DNA of 64,000 nucleotides from Diphasiastrum complanatum (lineage: Eukaryota > Streptophyta > Lycopodiopsida > Lycopodiales > Lycopodiaceae): assembly GCA_029204225.1 (NCBI GenBank), contig CM055096.1:2987676-3051675 (forward strand), written 5' to 3'. The position numbers and the translations under genes were made by a program. The notes under the pieces were generated by a model that worked only from the letters and a program-made list of their open reading frames with translations, was not told the DNA's origin and did not search any database. This document shows, in pieces, positions 1 to 12,268 of this stretch; position 1 is the stretch's first letter; each line of letters begins with the position of its first letter.

Positions 1-56
1 ATGATGATGATGATGATGGACATGGTACTCCTCCTACCATAGAGACGAGATGGAGA

Positions 57-1859
57 GTGAGAAACAAATCTGTTGGATCGGAAAAGACTGAGCTAGCAGG
101 TGATAAAAGGAAGGAGAAAGATGCACCATGGGATTCCTATTCACCTCGTAGTGGATCACCTCAACGTAAGTTACCCAAATGGTATACTAAACTCATGAGT
201 GACAAGGAAGGGGAAATTGACGAGCCTAGCAAGGAGGGAGAGTGGCAGCATTCCACATGAGAGAGGAAGGAACCTGACAAGTTTCAAGTAGATCTTGCAC
301 TTATGAGTGACATTATTTCATCTACTGAACCCTCTTGCTTTGAAAAGGCCAAAAATCAGGAAATATGGCAAAAAGCAATGCAGGAGGAGATTGATTCCAT
401 CAAACACCATAACACATGGGAGATAGTGGATCTTCCAAAGGGCAAAAGACCCATTGGCAACAAGTGGGTATATAGGACAAAGTACAATGCCGATGGAACT
501 ATTGCAAAACACAAAGCAAGGCTTGTAGTGAAGGGCTATGCGCAAAGTAAAGGTATTGACTACGAAGAGACCTTTGCTCCTGTGGCCATGTGGAATACAC
601 TTCGCATGGTGATTGCTTTGGCGGCACTATTTGGATGGAATCTACATTAGATGGATGTAAAGTCCACATTTCTGAATGATAAACTTGAAGAAGAAGTGTA
701 CATGGAGCAACCTAGTGGCTTTGAGATACATGACGTGGAAGACAAAGTGTGCAAACTGAAGAAAGCCTTGTACGGATTGAAACAAGCACCACGTGCTTGG
801 TATAGCCACTTTGATGAGCATCTCCTTTCTAGAGGTTTGATACACACTTCTTCAAATTTCAATCTTTACTATTTTGCTCGTGACTCTAGTATCACACTGA
901 TTGTGCTGTACGTAGACGACCTCATAATCACAAGAAATGATGATGAGTTGATTAGTGCAATCAAGAGAGATTTATCTTCTAGTTTTGATACGACTGATCT
1001 TGGCTTGATGCACTACTGTTTGGGAGTGGAAGTATGGCAAGGTTGCAATAGCATCGCACTAACACAAACAAAGTATGTAAATGAAATTTTGAAGCGGTTC
1101 AAAATGTGCGACAACAAGCCAGTATCCACACTTGTGGAGGTTGGTAAGAAACTATCTAATCAAGATGACAGTGTACTAGTTGATGCCACTTTATTTCATC
1201 AATTAGTTGGTTTGCTAATTTATCTCACAACTACTCGTCTGGACATAAGTTATGCTGTAAGTGTTGTAAGTCAATTCATGGCTACTCCTAGAGAAATTCA
1301 TTGGAAAGCAGCGAAGAGAATTCTTTTTTATGTGAAGGGCACGATAACCCATGGATTGTTATATGAGAGGCAACATACTTTACCAGTTTTATAGGGCTTT
1401 GTTGATTCAGATTGGGCAGGCTGTATTGATGACATGAGATCTACCATAGGTTATATATTTCATGTAGGTAATGGTCTATTTTCTTGGTCAAGCAAGAAAC
1501 AAGACACAGTTGCTCTTTCTACTACAGAAGCAGAATACAAAGCACTATGTTCAGCTATGCAGGAAGCAGTTTGGCTAAGAAGAATGTTAGAAGACATTGG
1601 AATTCCGCAGAATAAGCCTACTGCGATTAGATGTGACAGTCAGAGTGCCATACAGCTAGCTAAAAGTCCTGTATTTCATGCACGCACAAAACATATAGAA
1701 ATTAAGTATCATTTCATTAGAGAGAAGTTGTTATCTAATGAAATAGACATAGTGCATTTCACCACAGAGAATCAGTTAGTTGATATATTCACTAAACCTT
1801 TAAGTACAGATAAGTTTGAGTTTTTTAGAGAAAAGCTCTTTGTAAGAAAGGTAAACTAG
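57..1859 (+). pseudogene. Copia A pol remnant (linker, RT, RNase H), broken by two stops
   Basis: Three consecutive pieces read as one copia polyprotein. 57-260 is the low-complexity linker after integrase. 303-1394 is reverse transcriptase, with the KARLVVKGYAQ and ALYGLKQAPRAWY motifs and the catalytic YVDD at about 909-920. 1434-1859 is RNase H, with a DSDWAG start just upstream of it, then TEAEY and DSQSAI, ending in the usual ADIFTKPL-like tail (here VDIFTKPL). RT is interrupted by TAG at 648-650, where copia proteins normally have Gln before MDVK, and again by TAG at 1392-1394. A further stop separates the linker from RT (258-260). The catalytic Asp pair and RNase H acidic residues are still present, so the breaks are fairly recent. 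No function is expected from this copy. Confidence 0.9.
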
Positions 1860-1873
1860 GGCTTAAGGGAGAG

Positions 1874-2200
1874 TGTTAGAATAAGTAAGCCCGAGTTTCT
1901 CTCACAGTTCATGACTTTCCATGTTCGGCAGTGATTTCGAGTTTTTTACTGTCCTTGTGATAGTATGCATGTGTGCCAGTTTGACAGTACACGTAGTGTA
2001 AGTTGGGACACGCGTCCCGAAACGGAGACCGAACTGCTATGCAGCGGTACCCCACAAAAATTAGACTGTGTATATATATCTTTCAGTCTCTTTTGTAAAT
2101 ATAGTTCAAAAGTGTTCTCTTGGGTTTGTGTGTGTGAACTCTCTTTACTGTTTATTTGATTGATGTCAGATTGCTTGCAAATTAGCTAACTATACAGCCA
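1874..2200 (+). repeat. Copia A 3' LTR (5' boundary clear, 3' end uncertain)
   Basis: The LTR starts with TGTTAGAATAAG directly after the polypurine run GGGAGAG, 15 bases after the pol stop, as expected for copia. It carries a TATATATA box-like stretch near 2070. Only one LTR is in the window, so the 3' end is a guess; an antisense piece of the copia B LTR begins near 2214. Confidence 0.7.
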
Positions 2201-2213
2201 ATAAGATCCTTGA

Positions 2214-2362
2214 GACAAACTCCATGTATTTCTGCAGACTGTGTAAAAAAAGTTGTAAATCTGCAAACTGTGTAAAGACATGGGAAAATATGTAGAACTG
2301 GATAAACAATGGATGAGGATTAAAACCGATTAGTCGACTAGTAAGAAGGAGAATAATCCAAC
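2214..2362 (-). repeat. Antisense fragment of copia B LTR (first ~150 bp)
   Basis: This stretch is the reverse complement of the start of the copia B LTR seen at 45374 onward, including the AATCGACTAATCGG segment. The same antisense fragment with the same downstream flank occurs at 15300-15450, so the LTR piece and its flank were duplicated as a block. Confidence 0.85.
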
Positions 2363-2797
2363 ACGTACAACCTGGCAAGGTATGGAATTCCATCAAGGAC
2401 AATGCCCGGCATGTAGACCAAGGGGGCGTTGACGCTCACGTAGATATGTTATTGGAATTAGCCTCGGACACAACTTGTGTCCAAAAACTCAATCATTCGC
2501 CATAAACTCCAAGAAAGAGAGAGTGACAAGCAACACCCAAGTATAGAGTTAGTTGCTGGATTTCTCCCATGTTCGGTGCTTTGTGCCTCGTCCGCTCCCA
2601 TGGGTGGGCAGATTATAGGAACACTCAGGCCTTGGAAGCTTGAATGTCAAAGGGAGAAAGCCCAAGGTAAGGTGGCTCAAGTTTTTTTAACTCAACAAAG
2701 TTTCTTGAATTTCACATGTGAAAGTTAGTTCCTAGGTAGCCCAGCACCCCTTCGATGAGGTTTTTAGATTGCAGTTTAGGTGGTGGTTCGTCTCCGC
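2363..2797. repeat. Dispersed repeat R2, copy 1
   Basis: About 435 bp that recurs in direct orientation at 15455-15895 and, more diverged, at 50520-50890. Landmarks are TGGCAAGGTATGGA, CATGTAGACCAAGGGGGC, TCCCA(T/C)GGGTGGGCAGAT and AGCCCAGCACCCCTTCGATG (the last not in the third copy). No long ORF is shared by the copies. It could be an old LTR or non-coding transposon end; I do not recognise the family. Confidence 0.75.
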
Positions 2798-2814
2798 CGA
2801 TATTTCATTTTCGG

Positions 2815-2930
2815 CTTATGCAGTTGCACATCTGGGAGCAACTCCTGCAGAAAGGGCTAAAATTGCCAGAGCTCTTGGCACACTGGCTGCTTATTACGAT
2901 AGATAAAGGTCAGATTGCAAATTGCACACT
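2815..2930 (+). pseudogene. Exon-like fragment of an unidentified gene, left arm
   Basis: In the right arm the matching region reads as an open frame on the minus strand that ends AHLGATLAGRAQIARALGTL and then AAYYDR followed by a stop. The left-arm copy has lost parts of this frame by substitution (for example GAGCAACTCCTGCAG instead of the Gly-Ala-Thr codons). This looks like a terminal exon of a captured or duplicated host gene. I do not recognise the gene. Confidence 0.4.
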
Positions 2931-5065
2931 GTTTGTGTTATGATATTTTTTGTATAGACCATGTCTGATATGTAGTTCATTGTCTACAATGTTTGAAGCC
3001 TTAAGTCATCTCACATTTCTTTGGTTTGACAATAAGGTATATTTTTTGACTGCATTGGGAATTTTCCGGACTATGTATCTTTAATGAAAATTTCTAATGC
3101 TATCTATGTTGTTCTTTTCTTGGCTTCTTCACAGGACAGACTGTGACACTTGTAGTTTTCTAAAAGAACCTGGATGAGATTTTCTCATTTACTTTTGGAC
3201 TATTATCACTTGTTTGCAAACAATTGAGCATAGTCAAGATACTCACTAATTCTTAAAATGTCATATTGTTATTATGTGTCAGTTGTGTGGAATGATTTTC
3301 TGAAGAAAACTATGGTTCTCCACACCACCTTACCAAGAGTTGAAAACTAGGATTTTTTTGAAATAGGTAGTATTAGAAGTAGACATGTTTTTGTAGATAA
3401 AAAATTGCCGCAAGTGCTTTTAGAGTTTGGATTGAGCTATAGCATGGCCATGTGCTTTTCAGTTGAAAATTGGATTGTGTTGATGCCCATTTGTTGAGGA
3501 AGAGCATTGCCCAATTGCTAGCATTTGAGGCATTTGTCATTGAATTTAGCGACTTTATGTTTATACAGCTTTGTTAGCATGTTTTCTTAAGGTGTGTTGC
3601 AATCATCACCATTCAATGGTTTTATATTTTCTCTCTCCTCTACTATTTATTGTGAAAGTTGATGAGCAAAACTACCCTGGAAACTCAATATCAATCTGAG
3701 TAGGGCTCGTTGTAATGAAATAGCAGCAGTTGCGGACTTGACTGTGCAAATTGCCTATCAGCTACTTGGAGTTGTCAATTAACCTATTTGTTTCAGTTAA
3801 CATTTTTTGTTTGTTGTGAAGTTAATAACTGAACTAGCTACCTTGCAACAGATGCTACCCTACAACTTGAGATTCTTGCTATGCCAAAAGGTTTCGAAAG
3901 AGATTGGAAGCGCCTTGAAGTTTGTTGGTAGTAATAGTAAATGTTTAGTCTTCTTTCTTTGAAGAATTTTGTTTGGATGGAAATATGTTTGGTGCACCAA
4001 AAAGCATGGTTTTTCTGGTTAGTTGTTTGAAAATGGTCAGAGGTATGTAGAAGACACTTTCAATGCTACCTATTTTACTCTCTTAGGTTATTGTAGAAGT
4101 TTTCTGGATATCGGAACTCTCTTTGTTTGCGCTTATTTGTTGCTTTTTTTTGAAATTAATATTTTTTACTTTTCTAAAGAATTTTTGTGTATGTAATCTT
4201 ATATAGTTGTTGGTCTCTTAACAATGATCATCATTATTACAACAATATTGAACAAGTGCACAACAAGTGCTTTTTTTGAGAAAGAAGCATTGTTGACGTG
4301 ACACATGCATCGTGTAGCAATCCTTTCAACTGAGTTGGTGGATCTCAATATTTTTTCAGTGTACATGACGCTGAAACATTTTTGGGAGGACAAGTTCAAG
4401 AAAAACTAGTCTCTTCACGTGTTGTTGTTAGTTTTTGTAAAATCTTGAAATGGAAGCCATACATATATTTTTGTTATTTGTATATATTATTGTCATTTTT
4501 TTTCACTATGTATCTATATAATTTTCTTGAACTTCGTGTATGGCTTTAGCCATTTTTCACCATGATCTTAAGCCTAGTTAATGGGCTTAACAATTTTTGC
4601 GTCATCCTGATTTGTAGTGCGCTATGATAGGAAGATCTTTTTCTTATGCCTGCAGAAGTTTATCCTCTTAACAACTTAAGGTGAATAGATGTATCACCTA
4701 TGCTAAGCTTTAATGTTCATAGGCTTACCTTGTTATACAAATACATAATGCCTTTTGCTCACTTGTTCAGACTTTTTTTTTTAATTTTTTCATGTTTTTG
4801 GTGTGGGACATGCCCATGAAGGGCATATTTTCATTGTTTGCTTTGTTTGTTGTAATCATTAGTTTTTGTGTTGTTAATCCAGGAGCTGTTTTGGAATTTT
4901 GAATATTGAAGATGCTATTTTTGAACAGTCACTCCTGCCTTACTTGATGTGGCTTCGATGCAATCAGTTATAGTTCTATAATTCTAGTATGTGGCAACTA
5001 CATTCTTCATGTATCTTGAGTCATTTTTATTAATATAGTAATTTTTTATAATTTTCACTACATTA

Positions 5066-5350
5066 TAGGTCTCAAGGTAATGGATGCCCAAATCTGTTTG
5101 CTGAGATATGCATAAAAGAAGAATTTCAAGCCACAAACAATTTAGGTTCTATATTTGATTGTGGTCTAGCTGATGTGAATGAATTGCACACTGCGCATAT
5201 GGACTCCCCCATTTTCCTTCTACTACTTGTGAGGACATGACTCCAAAGCCAACAGAACTGCATCAGCCTCGTATGTCATCTCCAAAGATTAAAGTACATG
5301 AAAATGAATCAAAAGCTAGCACATTGCCTCGAAGCGTGTGACATTTTCAG
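5066..5350 (+). pseudogene. Exon-like fragment with a shared frameshift
   Basis: After an acceptor-like ATTATAG the sequence reads SQGNGCPNLFAEICIKEEFQ and onward in one frame to a stop at about 5240. A one-base shift then continues PTELHQPRMSSPK and TLPRSV. The third copy (54745-55020) keeps a Trp codon (TLPRSVWHFQTM) where this copy has TGA. All three copies share the same CCCCC run at the frame break, so the break predates the duplications. This is probably a piece of a host gene; family unknown. Confidence 0.45.
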
Positions 5351-5376
5351 ACAATGACGATAAGTGCACTACGTAT

Positions 5377-5567
<191 letters not shown>

Positions 5568-5622
5568 TGAAACACTACTTTTTCTAGTTCTCAATTTCCT
5601 GTATAGGGAATGCAATGTAGCT

Positions 5623-5836
5623 TGCAATTCCCTATATAGGTAGTGATCTAGGAAAAATTGAGGATTGAATTGCCTATATAGGGATTATTATCTTGCAATT
5701 TCATATATAGGGAGTGATCTAGGAAATTTTGAGGATTGAATTCCCTATATAGGGATTATTATCTTGTAATTCCCTATATAGAGAGTGATCTAGGAAATTT
5801 CGAGGATTGAATTCCCTATATAGGGATTATTACCCT
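5623..5836. repeat. 71-bp tandem repeat, three units, with CCTATATAGG palindromes
   Basis: Three units start near 5623, 5694 and 5765 with period 71-72. Each carries GTGATCTAGGAAA, GAGGATTGAATTCC and a CCCTATATAGGG palindrome, followed by ATTATTATCTT. The array is conserved in the right arm (about 11935-12150, reverse) and in the third copy (55134-55345). Confidence 0.9.
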
Positions 5837-5957
5837 TAAATCCCCTAGTTTGTCAATCTTGGGAACGTTCCACTTTTCCTAGTCAGCAATCTAGGAAATT
5901 GTGTGGAATTTCTCTCTTTTTTCCTATATAGGAATTGAACAAAACTTTCTTGTGAAT

Positions 5958-6375
5958 GTGTGTTCTCTCTCCTCTCTCTAAGGAATGTGTGTTCGGAACG
6001 TACGTTATCTCTGTACATAATGTGCATTCTCTCTTTGCCTTATCACTTGGCATTACGTCCTGGAAGGCCCCAGGACCTCGGGCCTTCCATGACATGCTGG
6101 TGCCAAGTGTCATACATTTTAGCTGAATTGTAAACTGCCTGACATCTGCTCACTACACTGAATTTCAGCTAATCCCATAAAGTTTTGAAGTCCCATAAAT
6201 ATGATGCCTAAGTAAATCATTCATTAACGTAACAACCTCCAAATTTTTTTAGAGTGTATTTGGAGGTTGCCTTATTTGGCATAATATTGCACCTGAATTT
6301 ATTATACACGGATTTATGGAGCATTAAATACATTACACATTTGTAAGGTACTATAACTATAAAGGACATAAATAT
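5958..6375. repeat. Dispersed repeat leading into the methylase-like frame
   Basis: This stretch includes CCTCCAAATTTTTTTAGAG and TTGGAGGTTGCC, which pair as a small inverted repeat. It recurs at 55490-55825 (direct) and 37270-37740 (reverse complement). It sits directly upstream of the degenerate coding region at 6376 in both direct copies, so it may be its 5' flank. There is no coding capacity of its own. Confidence 0.7.
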
Positions 6376-7720
6376 ATGGCAGAGGTGGCTCTTAATTGCA
6401 AATATATTCAGATGCTGCAGGATGAAATCACAACTTTTATGCGAACTCTAAGTGGGGATACTATCATAAACTACGAAGGCATAAACGATAAATATGGTAT
6501 ATCAAAATAGGGTTTTGATGATATGTTTAGTTGGTCTAAGGAGTGGCTAAAAATAAGGATCAACAAGTCCAAGAAGAAAGTTGAACTACCTACACTAGTG
6601 CAAAACGAGTTGCGAATGATGGCATTCAAAAGAATCAGTGGCATCAAGGCACATGTTTTTTCTTTGCCATGAAAAATAGTTAATGCTGGCTTGGAAGCAG
6701 AGACAACTATTGAGATTGTGGTTGGAGTTGACAACGATATAGGGTTGGTCATAATGGACACAACTTCAAGGAAAGATGCATGGAGTACAGAAGGGTATAG
6801 AAGAGTATTTGAATGCATAGCAAATGTGCATGGAGGAAATTCATATGTTATTGTTTCTCTTGTAGATTATGAAAATTCTTTTGTTCAATTGATGAAATTT
6901 CTAAAAGGTATTTAGGGGACAATGGAATTACATTATGGATCATATACAAAAGAAAGAAACTAAGAAGAGTAAAAAGGTGATAAAAGGACATGACCTTGTG
7001 GTGGTTGTTGCTCGCATTTCAAAGCTAGATATAGAATCACAACCTGATATAAGCTTTCGTGCGAGCTCAAATGCAATTAAGAAATATGATTTCAAACTAG
7101 AGGGAGATGTAGTTTTGAGAAAAAAATTTAGAAGCTTTTTAACTTCTCCAATAACTGAGAGCTGTGCTTTTAAAGGAGGCAACATAAGTGTTTTTCCTAA
7201 AAAGTACACGTTTTCTAGAGACATAGTTGCTGCATTTTATCACAATGGAAAAATTGTACTTGATGCATACACATGAGGGTATGCCATGAGAGAAGCCTTG
7301 CAACAAAATATGCAAACGATTGTTATCTTGGTGTGCAACAATGAAGATAAATGTTTGTTGGAGGCCTATTGCTCAACTATGATGACTATGATACCCAGTT
7401 TAGCCAAAAAAAATGGAGGCCAATAATGATGGAAGAAAAAACGTAGACCATCAACAATCAGGTGATAATGTAGCCACTTTCTCAATTGCGACAAATCTTT
7501 TAGAAAACATAAATCTGGATGACATTCAGCAAACACAAGAGGATGACGAAGAAAATACATTCATAGAAAGTATTCCTTATCATGAACTCCTACTTGCAGA
7601 TTTTCAAGAAGATCAAATGCCACCAAATGAAGAGAGTGTGCATCTTGATGGTATGGGAGGAAAAGAACATGTGGTGGATTCTATCGACACAACAGTTAAA
7701 CACGTTGGTAAATTTTAGTA
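6376..7720 (+). pseudogene. Degenerate gene with DNA-methylase-like motif order
   Basis: A broken reading frame starts MAEVALNCK near 6376 and runs through stops and frameshifts. One segment (6691-6915) contains IGLVIMDTTSRKDAW, then NSYVIVSLVDYENSFVQLM. A later segment (6935-7276) ends AAFYHNGKIVLDAYT, then a TGA, then GYAMREALQ. A catalytic-type Asp motif followed later by a VLD-x-x-x-G-Y-like motif is the order seen in N4/N6 (beta-type) DNA methylases, whose motifs are DPPY then VLDPFxGSGTT. Key residues differ, so this is a weak resemblance. A third open segment (7413-7718) is acidic and Gln-rich. Partial copies lie at 43115-43650 and 55826-55990. It is certainly non-functional here. Confidence 0.35.
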
Positions 7721-7725
7721 CAGAC

Positions 7726-8990
<1,265 letters not shown>

Positions 8991-8994
8991 AGTC

Positions 8995-9560
8995 TCCAGT
9001 TGCTTCTTAGGTGTCTCTAATCAGGTGATAGCATTCACGTAAACACAAACATAACTTATTTCTAAACAATGTAGAATGTGAACATAGATTCCTCCAAACA
9101 TTGTACAATTTACATAAGAAAATATATACAAACATAAAAATCATTGTGTTGTGTTTGTTGACCTTAGAATAGAAATGATGCCATACATACCATAAGGGTT
9201 TGAAATTAGCAGCTACACAAGGCTGCTCAGGACACATTATACCTGAATGCTGGTAGCAATTTTGTTGGCTCCACAACATGAAAAATGGAAGCTTTTGACA
9301 CGCCTCGCTTCCCATGAAAGAGTAGGTATTAAGCACGGTTTCATAGTCCATAATGGACCAAATGCCAATCTTGAATTTTGACAAAACCTTTTTTAGAAAT
9401 TCCAGCCACCCATGTCACAATTTGATCTGTTTTGATTGCCATTTCTTATCCCTTGAAAATTGTGGACCAATATCGCATTGTTTCATGAGAATGCCATTTA
9501 GGTCTACCATTATGAAAATTCCATCTTCAATACGTCTAGATGGCTTTACCACCTGAAAGA
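8995..9560. repeat. Dispersed repeat, second copy at 56225-56750
   Basis: The block starting GTGATAGCATTCACGTAAAC matches 56233 onward in direct orientation for about 520 bp, including TAGCAGCTACACAAGGCT and GAAATTCCAGCCACCCATG. Copy 2 lacks a short stretch near 9440-9465. No conserved coding frame is evident. Confidence 0.85.
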
Positions 9561-10082
9561 GAAGTGCCAGTATACTGGTTCCATTCTATCCTAGATTATT
9601 ACTATTTTTTGTTCCCTCGAAATTATCCTTAGTGAAATTCTTTGTACGAATCTTGAGGTATATTCCAAAGGCTCTCAATATATCCCTCGAAAATCTCTCT
9701 TTCCTAATCAATCTACACCGTGAGGGATATTCTTAGGGCCCTCAATATATCCCTCAAAAACACTCTCTTTAATCAACAGAAAAATATTCTAGGGATGCCT
9801 CAAGAACCAATGCAATAATCGAGGTTCTGTTTTCAAGGCATACATCGTTGGACAAACGTACGCATATGGACTGTTTTTTTTTAAATTTATTCAAAGTATC
9901 CTCGGTAATAGGGTCAAAAGTCTTAAAAAATGTTGTAGTGGCTCCTATCTTTGAGCGCACGATTGTCTTGACTCTTGTCATTATAGCTTCCTTCACATTG
10001 GTCTTGGGGACGCTAACTTATAGCTATAGGCATGATCATTGTAACTACTTGAATGTTGTTTTTGTCAAGAGAAATGTCTCAC
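9561..10082. other. Spacer with a short imperfect tandem repeat
   Basis: Two units containing CTCAATATATCCCTCGAAAA and CTCAATATATCCCTCAAAAA occur at about 9675 and 9750. Nothing else is recognised. Confidence 0.55.
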
Positions 10083-11789
10083 TTCAAGTGCAATTCACTC
10101 CTACCTCTTTGGAACACAAGAGGAGGAATTATACTCGTGACGATTAAAATATATCTGAGGGTGACGTGTTGAGTCAAGACAAGTTTTACTCGTACCAAGT
10201 GATTTGACAGTAATCATATGAGCTACGTGAAGTCTAAGAGTAACCCAATGCTATTAGATTTTTAACAAGAGATACAATCTCCTGAGGTCATATACCTAAA
10301 GGCTTGAAAATCCTTCATCGACTAGGGAGTACGGTTGTGTTGGTGAAACATGTTGGGGATCACTGGTTTAGTATTAGATTTAGGACATGTCCAACCATCC
10401 TCGTAGTGGCATGACGCTATAGAACAATGTTGCTGCATTCAAGTTGTGTTGTTTTCTCCCCTATGTTGATCCCATGGTGAGAAAATACCTCCACACATAG
10501 CTCTTTGGTGCGAACAAGACCTTCATAAATATTGGCTCATGGGGAGGTATCTTCCGATATTTATCACTTTGCTTTGGGCATGACTACTATCAATTCATCC
10601 ATTTCATAGTCCTTGAAGTATTGTGGCATATCATGCATTGGTTTGGGCACTTCTTTTTTCTTCCGCTTTGTGAGAGGTCAGGATTTTCTTCATTAAGCCG
10701 CATCCATTTCAAAGCTCTATTGAGACCTTTCACATCTTTCATTAGCTTTCGACTTGAGTATGAGTTGGTGTAGGTGCTTTTCCTTTTGGAGAGCCTTTGG
10801 ATGGGGGATCCAAAGTGATCGGCCTTTTTTCCGTATCAAGTTGTGGCGAATTTGATTAGTGCTCGACAATCTGGGTCTTTAATCTTCTTGATGCCACTAT
10901 CCCAAAGTGAAACCTCTAACTTATATAGGGCCTCATCTTCACCCAGGTCCCACTCACAATCGTAGTAGTTCGCTCATCATGAGGAAAACACTAGATGTGG
11001 ATCCTTTCGATACAGAATCCATTCGGCCTAGTACAACATTTTCTAGAGAGGTTTTGTTGGTTGGATGATATTGTTGTCCACAGGCCTTCTTGGATTTGGT
11101 TTTTTGGGATCTTGGGACAATATTGAAAATATGGGGATCGACATAACGGAGTAACTCTTTGTCCTCATACTCTTGACCTTCTTCTAGGGTTGATACTTGA
11201 AGAGCTTGGATCTCGGATTTGTCGCAGTTTCCTTGCAACGCGGATTCTTGGGGTATAGCCTCTAAAAGCTCATCATAAAGAGAGATATGAAATTCTAATG
11301 GCCTTTGCTGGGTTCCTTAGTGTGTTCCTCAAGTATATTTGATAGAAAATCACCTTCATTGGAAAAAGTGTCTATGTTTACCTTCATCTTGATGATTGTT
11401 TATTTGATGTAACATTCAACTGTAAACAATTCACTGTGGCCAAGGCTTCGGTCTAGCTTACTGTACTTCTGTTTGCGAATCATCACGTATGACAATCCTC
11501 CGCCAACGACGTTCGTCTTTTGATTCCTCATCAGTCATTAGGGTAATGTCGCTTCCAATCCCAAGGGCTATCCTAATCACCCTTTACTCCCAAGTCAGTG
11601 AGAGTTGATGTTGACAATCATCTACTATGTACATAAGTGATTAAGCTCCAATATGATGGTTATCTACTATAGGACACATTAGGTAGTAGTAGGTAATTGT
11701 TTATAACCATTTATCAGTACATACAAGTAGTAGATCACTTATGTAGAGACAAGACAAGTGCACGTTAGTTTTCAAGGCCAATGCAAGGC
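10083..11789 (-). repeat. Dispersed repeat family F, copy 1 (minus)
   Basis: This 1.7-kb block is the reverse complement of 41224-43002. On the minus strand it holds an open stretch (10954-11238) reading IQALQVSTLEEGQEYEDKEL and, later, RMDSVSKGSTSSVFLMMSEL. Both phrases recur in copy 2 (around 41790-42057), so the family once coded for a protein, but I do not recognise it. The block directly abuts the right arm of the inverted repeat at 11789. Confidence 0.8.
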
Positions 11790-12198
11790 ACAAGAAACTT
11801 TTGTTCAAGTCCTATATAGGAAAAAAAAGAGAAATTCCACACAATTTTCTAGATTCAAGTGAACATATCTAGGAAAGTGCTCACTAGGAAAAGTGGAACG
11901 TTCCCTGGATTGACAAACTAGGGGATTTAAGGGTAATAATCCCTATATAGGGAATTCAATCCTCGAAATTTCCTAGATCACTCTCTATATAGGGAATTAC
12001 AAGATAATAATCCCTATATAGGGAATTCAATCCTCAAAATTTCCTAGATCACTCCCTATATATGAAATTGCAAGATAATAATCCCTATATAGGCAATTCA
12101 ATCCTCAATTTTTCCTAGATCACTCCCTATATAGGAAATTGCAAGCTACATTGCATTCCCTATACAGGAAATGGAGAACTAGAAAAAGTAGTGTTTCA

Positions 12199-12268
<70 letters not shown>

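Larger units (their letters stand above)
1..2200 (+). mobile_element. Copia A: 3' part of a Ty1/copia LTR retrotransposon
   Basis: Only the 3' half lies in the window: the integrase-RT linker, reverse transcriptase, RNase H, a purine-rich tract (1860-1873) and the start of the 3' LTR. The order RT then RNase H, with no integrase after them, is the copia order. The left end is cut by the window edge, so element length, 5' LTR and target duplication cannot be given. The coding part has two in-frame stops, so the copy is dead. Confidence 0.9.

Noticed and set aside
5623-5836. CRISPR-like array
   Set aside because: Units are contiguous 71-bp tandem copies without variable spacers, and the context is a plant nuclear genome.
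7413-7718. Acidic 101-codon frame as a separate gene
   Set aside because: It lies at the end of the decayed methylase-like region with stops on both sides and has no domain.
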